From Solwaraspora sp. WMMA2065 (GTDB taxonomy: Bacteria > Actinomycetota > Actinomycetes > Mycobacteriales > Micromonosporaceae), in assembly GCF_030345075.1 (NCBI RefSeq), contig NZ_CP128361.1, forward strand, positions 2,852,001-2,916,000: a DNA stretch of 64,000 nucleotides, written 5' to 3'. Below are positions 60,191 through 64,000 of this stretch, piece by piece. The first letter of the stretch is position 1, and each line of letters opens with the position of its first letter. The translations under genes were made by a program, and so were the position numbers. The notes under the pieces are model-generated. The model saw nothing but the letters and a program-made list of their open reading frames with translations, had not been told where the DNA came from and made no database searches.

Positions 60191-63100
60191 TCAGACCCGC
60201 TGCACCCGCACCGACACCGGCTCACCGTCGCCCACCTCACCGGCGAATCCCCCCGCCGGGCCGGCCCCGGACGGGTCGACCGTCACCTCGTCGGCGAGCA
60301 CCTCACCGGCGACGAAGTCCTGGTACGCCCGTACCGCCGCCGCCACCTCGGCCCCGGCGACCACAGTGACCCGAACCCGGTCGGTGATCCGCAGGTCGGC
60401 CTCCCGCCGGGCCTGCTGGATCACCCGGACCAGGTCCCGGGCCAGCCCTTCGGCGGCCAGCTCCGGCGTGACGGTGGTGTCCAGCACCACCACCCCCTGC
60501 CCGGCCGGCAACGGTGCGGAATGCTCCGGGTCGGCGGCGACCAGCTTCAACTCGTACTCCCCGTCGGCCAGCCGGACCCCGGCGGCGACCGGCGCGCCGT
60601 CGTCGCCCAGCGCCCAGTCGCCGGACTTCACCGCCCGGATCACCGCCTGTACCTGGCCGCCGACCCGGGGGCCGAGCACCCGGGGCACCACGGTCAGCAC
60701 CTGCTGGCAGTGGTCGGCGACGGCGTCGGTGAACTCCACCGACTTGACATTGACCTCGTCGGCGACCAGGTCGGCGAACGGCCGCAGTTGTGGCGCGGCG
60801 GCGCTGGCCACGGTCAGCGCCGGCAACGGCAGCCGGACCCGCAGATTACGGGCCTTGCGCAGCGACAGCCCGGCCGAGCAGACCTCGCGGACCGCGTCCA
60901 TCGACGCGACCAGGTCGTGGTCGGCGGGGAACTCGCCGGCGGCCGGCCAGTCGGTCAGGTGCACCGACCGTTCACCGGTCAGCCCGCGCCAGATCTCCTC
61001 GCTGGTCAACGGTGCCAACGGCGCCACCACCCGGGTGAGCGTCTCCAGCACGGTGTACAGGGTGTCGAACGCGTCGGTGTCGCCGGACCAGAACCGGTCC
61101 CGGGACCGGCGGACGTACCAGTTGGTCAACGCGTCGAGGTAGGTACGCACGCTGGCGCAGGCACCGGAGATGTCGTAGCCGTCCATCTGCCGGGTGGCCT
61201 CGTCGACCAGTTCACCGGTCTTGGCCAGCACGTACCGGTCGAGCAGGTGGGTGCTGTCGGTACGCCGGGTCGCGGTGTAGCCCTCCGCGTTGGCGTACAA
61301 CGCGAAGAAGTACCAGACGTTCCACAGCGGCAGCAGCACCTGCCGGACGGCGTCGCGGACGCCGCTCTCCACCACCGCCATGTCGCCGCCGCGCAGCACC
61401 GGCGAGGCTATCAGCATCCAGCGCATCGCGTCCGAGCCGTAGGTGTCGAACACCTCGTACACGTCCGGGTAGTTGCGCAGGCTCTTGCTCATCTTGCGCC
61501 CGTCGGCGCCGAGCAGGATGCCGTGGCTGACGCAGTTGCGGAAGGCCGGCCGGTCGAACAACGCGGTGGCCAGCACGTGCATGGTGTAGAACCAGCCACG
61601 GGTCTGCCCGATGTACTCGACGATGAAGTCGCCCGGGTAGTGGTGCTCGAACCACTCACGGTTCTCGAACGGGTAGTGCACCTGGGCGAACGGCATCGAC
61701 CCGGACTCGAACCAGCAGTCGAGCACCTCCGGCACCCGGCGCATCGTGGACCGTCCGGTCGGGTCGTCCGGGTTGGGCCGGGTCAGCTCGTCGATGCCGG
61801 GCCGGTGCAGGTCGGCCGGGCGTACGCCGAAGTCACGCTCCAGCTCGTCGAGCGAGCCGTACACATCGACCCGCGGATAGGCCGGGTCGTCCGAGCGCCA
61901 CACCGGGATCGGTGAGCCCCAGAACCGGTTCCGGCTGATCGACCAGTCCCGCGCTCCGGCCAGCCACTTGCCGAACGAGCCGTCCTTTACGTGCGCCGGC
62001 GTCCAGGAGATCTGCTGGTTCAGCTCCACCATCCGGTCCCGGAAGGTGGACACGGCCACGAACCACGACGACACCGCCTTGTAGACCAACGGCGTGTCAC
62101 AGCGCCAGCAGTGCGGGTACGAGTGGGTGTAGGTGTCGTGGCGCAGCAGCAGGCCCCGGTCGCGCAGCTCACGGATGATCGGCTTGTTGGTGTCGAAGAC
62201 CTGCTCCCCCGCGTACGGCGGGACCAGGGCGGTGAACCGGGTGTGGTCGTCGACGGTGACGATCGTCGGGATGCCGGCGGCGTTGCAGGTGTTCTGGTCG
62301 TCCTCACCGAACGCCGGGGCCATGTGCACCACCCCGGTGCCGTCCTCGGTGGTGACGAAGTCGGCGCCGAGGACCTGGTAGGCGTTCGGGCCGGCCCGGT
62401 CGACCAGGTAGTCGAACAGCGGGGTGTAGCGGCGTCCGACCAGGTCGGCGCCGCGGACCGTGCCGACCCGCTCGAACCCGTCCAGTTCCTTGGCGTACGC
62501 CTCGACCCGTGCCGCCCCCAGCAGGTACCGCTGCCCGTCGCGCTGCAGCACCGCGTACTCGATGTCCGGGCCGACGGCGAGGGCCAGGTTCGACGGCAGC
62601 GTCCACGGCGTGGTGGTCCACACCCCGATCCGTTCCGGCTCGCCACCGGGCTGCGCCGGCGCCAGCTCGAACCAGACGGTGACGGTCGGGTCCTGCCGGT
62701 CGCGGTAGACGTCGTCCATCCGGGTCTCGGTGTTGCTCAGCGGCGTCTCACAGCGCCAGCAGTAGGCCAACACCCGGAAGCCCTCGTAGACCAGCCCCTT
62801 GTCATACAGGGCCTTGAAGGCCCACATGACGCTCTCCATGTAGTCCAGGTCGAGCGTCTTGTAGTCGTTGACGAAGTCGACCCAGCGGGCCTGCCGGGTG
62901 ACGTAACGCTCCCAGTCCTGCGTGTAGGTCAGCACCGAGCTGCGGCAGACGTCGTTGAAGCGCTCCATGCCCAGCTCGACGATTTCCGCCTTCGTGGAGA
63001 TGCCGAGCTGGCGTTCGGCCTCGACCTCGGCGGGCAGCCCGTGGCAGTCCCAGCCGAAGCGGCGCTCGACCCGCCGGCCGCGCATCGTCTGGTAGCGCGG

Positions 63101-63337
63101 CACCACGTCCTTGACGTAGCCGGTGAAGAGGTGGCCGTAGTGCGGCAGGCCGTTGGCGAACGGCGGGCCGTCGTAGAAGACGTACTCGTTGGCGCCGTCC
63201 GGACCCGGGTCACGCTGGTCGACGCTGGCTTCGAAGGTCTTGTCCGCCGTCCAGTAGTCCAGGACACGGCGCTCCACCTGGGGCAGGTCCGGACTGGCCG
63301 GCACGCCGGTGGCGGGGTCGGTCATCGGGTACGCCAT
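60191..63337 (-). CDS. ileS: Isoleucyl-tRNA synthetase
   Basis: 1048 residues, the long eukaryal-like IleRS form. HIGH-type motif [18 protein letters not shown] (about residue 58), editing domain with [25 protein letters not shown] in [15 protein letters not shown] and a C-terminal anticodon-binding part rich in Val/Arg strands. GAGGAGAGGG precedes the ATG. A T-box leader with an Ile (ATC) specifier lies upstream, so starvation for charged tRNA-Ile should raise its expression. Confidence 0.97.
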   Translation of the reverse strand: MAYPMTDPATGVPASPDLPQVERRVLDYWTADKTFEASVDQRDPGPDGANEYVFYDGPPFANGLPHYGHLFTGYVKDVVPRYQTMRGRRVERRFGWDCHGLPAEVEAERQLGISTKAEIVELGMERFNDVCRSSVLTYTQDWERYVTRQARWVDFVNDYKTLDLDYMESVMWAFKALYDKGLVYEGFRVLAYCWRCETPLSNTETRMDDVYRDRQDPTVTVWFELAPAQPGGEPERIGVWTTTPWTLPSNLALAVGPDIEYAVLQRDGQRYLLGAARVEAYAKELDGFERVGTVRGADLVGRRYTPLFDYLVDRAGPNAYQVLGADFVTTEDGTGVVHMAPAFGEDDQNTCNAAGIPTIVTVDDHTRFTALVPPYAGEQVFDTNKPIIRELRDRGLLLRHDTYTHSYPHCWRCDTPLVYKAVSSWFVAVSTFRDRMVELNQQISWTPAHVKDGSFGKWLAGARDWSISRNRFWGSPIPVWRSDDPAYPRVDVYGSLDELERDFGVRPADLHRPGIDELTRPNPDDPTGRSTMRRVPEVLDCWFESGSMPFAQVHYPFENREWFEHHYPGDFIVEYIGQTRGWFYTMHVLATALFDRPAFRNCVSHGILLGADGRKMSKSLRNYPDVYEVFDTYGSDAMRWMLIASPVLRGGDMAVVESGVRDAVRQVLLPLWNVWYFFALYANAEGYTATRRTDSTHLLDRYVLAKTGELVDEATRQMDGYDISGACASVRTYLDALTNWYVRRSRDRFWSGDTDAFDTLYTVLETLTRVVAPLAPLTSEEIWRGLTGERSVHLTDWPAAGEFPADHDLVASMDAVREVCSAGLSLRKARNLRVRLPLPALTVASAAAPQLRPFADLVADEVNVKSVEFTDAVADHCQQVLTVVPRVLGPRVGGQVQAVIRAVKSGDWALGDDGAPVAAGVRLADGEYELKLVAADPEHSAPLPAGQGVVVLDTTVTPELAAEGLARDLVRVIQQARREADLRITDRVRVTVVAGAEVAAAVRAYQDFVAGEVLADEVTVDPSGAGPAGGFAGEVGDGEPVSVRVQRV

Positions 63338-63433
63338 GGTGGTGCCCTCTCCTCGCGCAGCTCACTGTCTCGTGGTCTGCGAGGACGAACCCGTCGCGGG
63401 TCGCCGACTGCTGCCGGACGTCGCCACGGTGGG

Positions 63434-63605
63434 CCGCGGTACCACCTCGCTTGGCGGTCGCCGAGGTGCGCGACCGCCCGCTCATCGGCCGGCTGTGACG
63501 GGCCGGACCCGTCCGGTTCTACTGGGGCCGCCGCTGCCGGGCAGTGGTAGCCGGTTCTTCCGGAGGCTCACCGGTGATGGCCGGGTCGTCGCCTTTGGGT
63601 TGCCT
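63434..63605 (-). promoter_or_regulatory. T-box leader of ileS, specifier ATC
   Basis: On the minus strand aggtggtaccgcgg (63447 to 63434) is the conserved T-box loop. About 130 bases earlier ggccatcaccggtgagcct (around 63565-63583) gives the specifier ATC (63578-63576) for isoleucine, followed by ccggaagaa typical of actinobacterial ileS Stem II. No T-run terminator lies between the T-box and the ATG; the arrangement fits the short-Stem-I T-boxes that control translation in actinobacteria. Confidence 0.92.
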
Positions 63606-63664
63606 TCAGTTTTGAGCGTATCCCACCCGTCGAGCTGGTTTCCGTCCGCCTGCCACTTCCGGTT

Positions 63665-64000
63665 TCAGCGGGCGGACGAGGCCGGCAGGGTGGCCGACCA
63701 GAGCGAACGGCCGTCCCGGTCGCGCAGGTGCACGGTGAACGCCCGGGATTCGCCGTCGACGAACACCTCGCCGTAGTGCTGGAAACCATCGGCCGGTGAG
63801 GTGTTGGCCCGCGGTGGGGCGTTGACGAACACCGCCTCCGGGCCGAACGTACCGTCGAGGGTGTTCGGGCCGAACGCCCCGGCGTGCGCCGGGCCGGAGA
63901 CGAACTCCCAGAACGGGGTGAAGTCGGCCACCGCTGCCCGTGCCGGATCGTAGTGATGGGCGGCGGTGTAGTGCACGTCAGCGGTGAGGAAGACGATACC
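63665..64000 (-). CDS. phoD: Alkaline phosphatase D-like protein, C-terminal part
   Basis: 111 residues up to the window edge; the gene continues to the right. GIVFLTADVHYTAAHHYDPA holds the last metal-binding His of the PhoD fold, and FWEFVSGPAHAGAFGPNTLD is characteristic. The family are secreted, calcium/iron-dependent phosphodiesterases/phosphomonoesterases. It ends before the ileS leader. Confidence 0.85.
   Translation of the reverse strand, partial: GIVFLTADVHYTAAHHYDPARAAVADFTPFWEFVSGPAHAGAFGPNTLDGTFGPEAVFVNAPPRANTSPADGFQHYGEVFVDGESRAFTVHLRDRDGRSLWSATLPASSAR

Overview
The window is chromosomal DNA of a high-GC actinomycete. Gene order and protein style (rne-rplU-rpmA-obg, nadD-rsfS-gpgP, comEA-comEC-holA-rpsT-lepA, hemW, hrcA-dnaJ-rsmE-hit-phoH-ybeY-corC-era-recO-uppS), GTG starts, 4-base start/stop overlaps and possible leaderless promoters suggest Micromonosporaceae. 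The family assignment is inference; the gene order is read directly.

Left part (1-8.1 kb): after about 650 bases with no convincing gene, a metal-permease pair with a His-rich loop runs leftward. Diverging from it is a thiamine-type ECF transporter operon (ykoE-ykoD-ykoC) behind a TPP riboswitch. Next come a Tat-exported PHP-domain protein with a His-rich N-terminus and an unrecognised protein.

Accessory part (8.1-16.3 kb): three small leftward genes, one a 45-residue membrane/zinc-knuckle protein, face a rightward regulatory set. That set is an XRE regulator with a PLD-like C-terminal domain behind a 20-bp palindrome, a UTRA-only protein, and a GntR DNA-binding remnant. A CRISPR array of nine 36-nt repeats without cas genes and an orphan Phd/YefM-like antitoxin fragment follow. 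A leftward FecCD-type ABC importer operon with a SAM methyltransferase, and a small repetitive protein, close the region.

Housekeeping part (16.6-64 kb): a long leftward core carries cell-wall lipid synthesis (uppS), DNA repair and replication (recO, holA), ribosome biogenesis and translation (era, ybeY, rsmE, rsfS, obg, lepA, rplU, rpmA, rpsT, ileS), stress response (hrcA with CIRCE, dnaJ), RNA turnover (rne), competence-type DNA uptake (comEA, comEC), NAD synthesis (nadD), radical-SAM enzymes (hemW and a TIGR03960/TIGR03936 pair), pepN and plsC. Rightward genes are interspersed: a DUF4097 protein, a DUF4870 protein, a crotonase, a lysozyme-like secreted protein, a phytanoyl-CoA dioxygenase-like enzyme, an aminoglycoside-phosphotransferase-fold protein, rpsT, a DUF397 protein and a Pro-rich membrane protein. 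A T-box leader with an ATC specifier precedes ileS, and the window ends inside a phoD-like phosphatase gene. A small decay zone near 48 kb holds remnants of a membrane protein and an HTH regulator.

The most notable unexplained elements are the cas-less CRISPR array, the 8.2-12.3 kb regulatory island with its split GntR parts and operator palindrome, the ABC/methyltransferase operon with a 25-bp palindrome, and several small or degraded genes.
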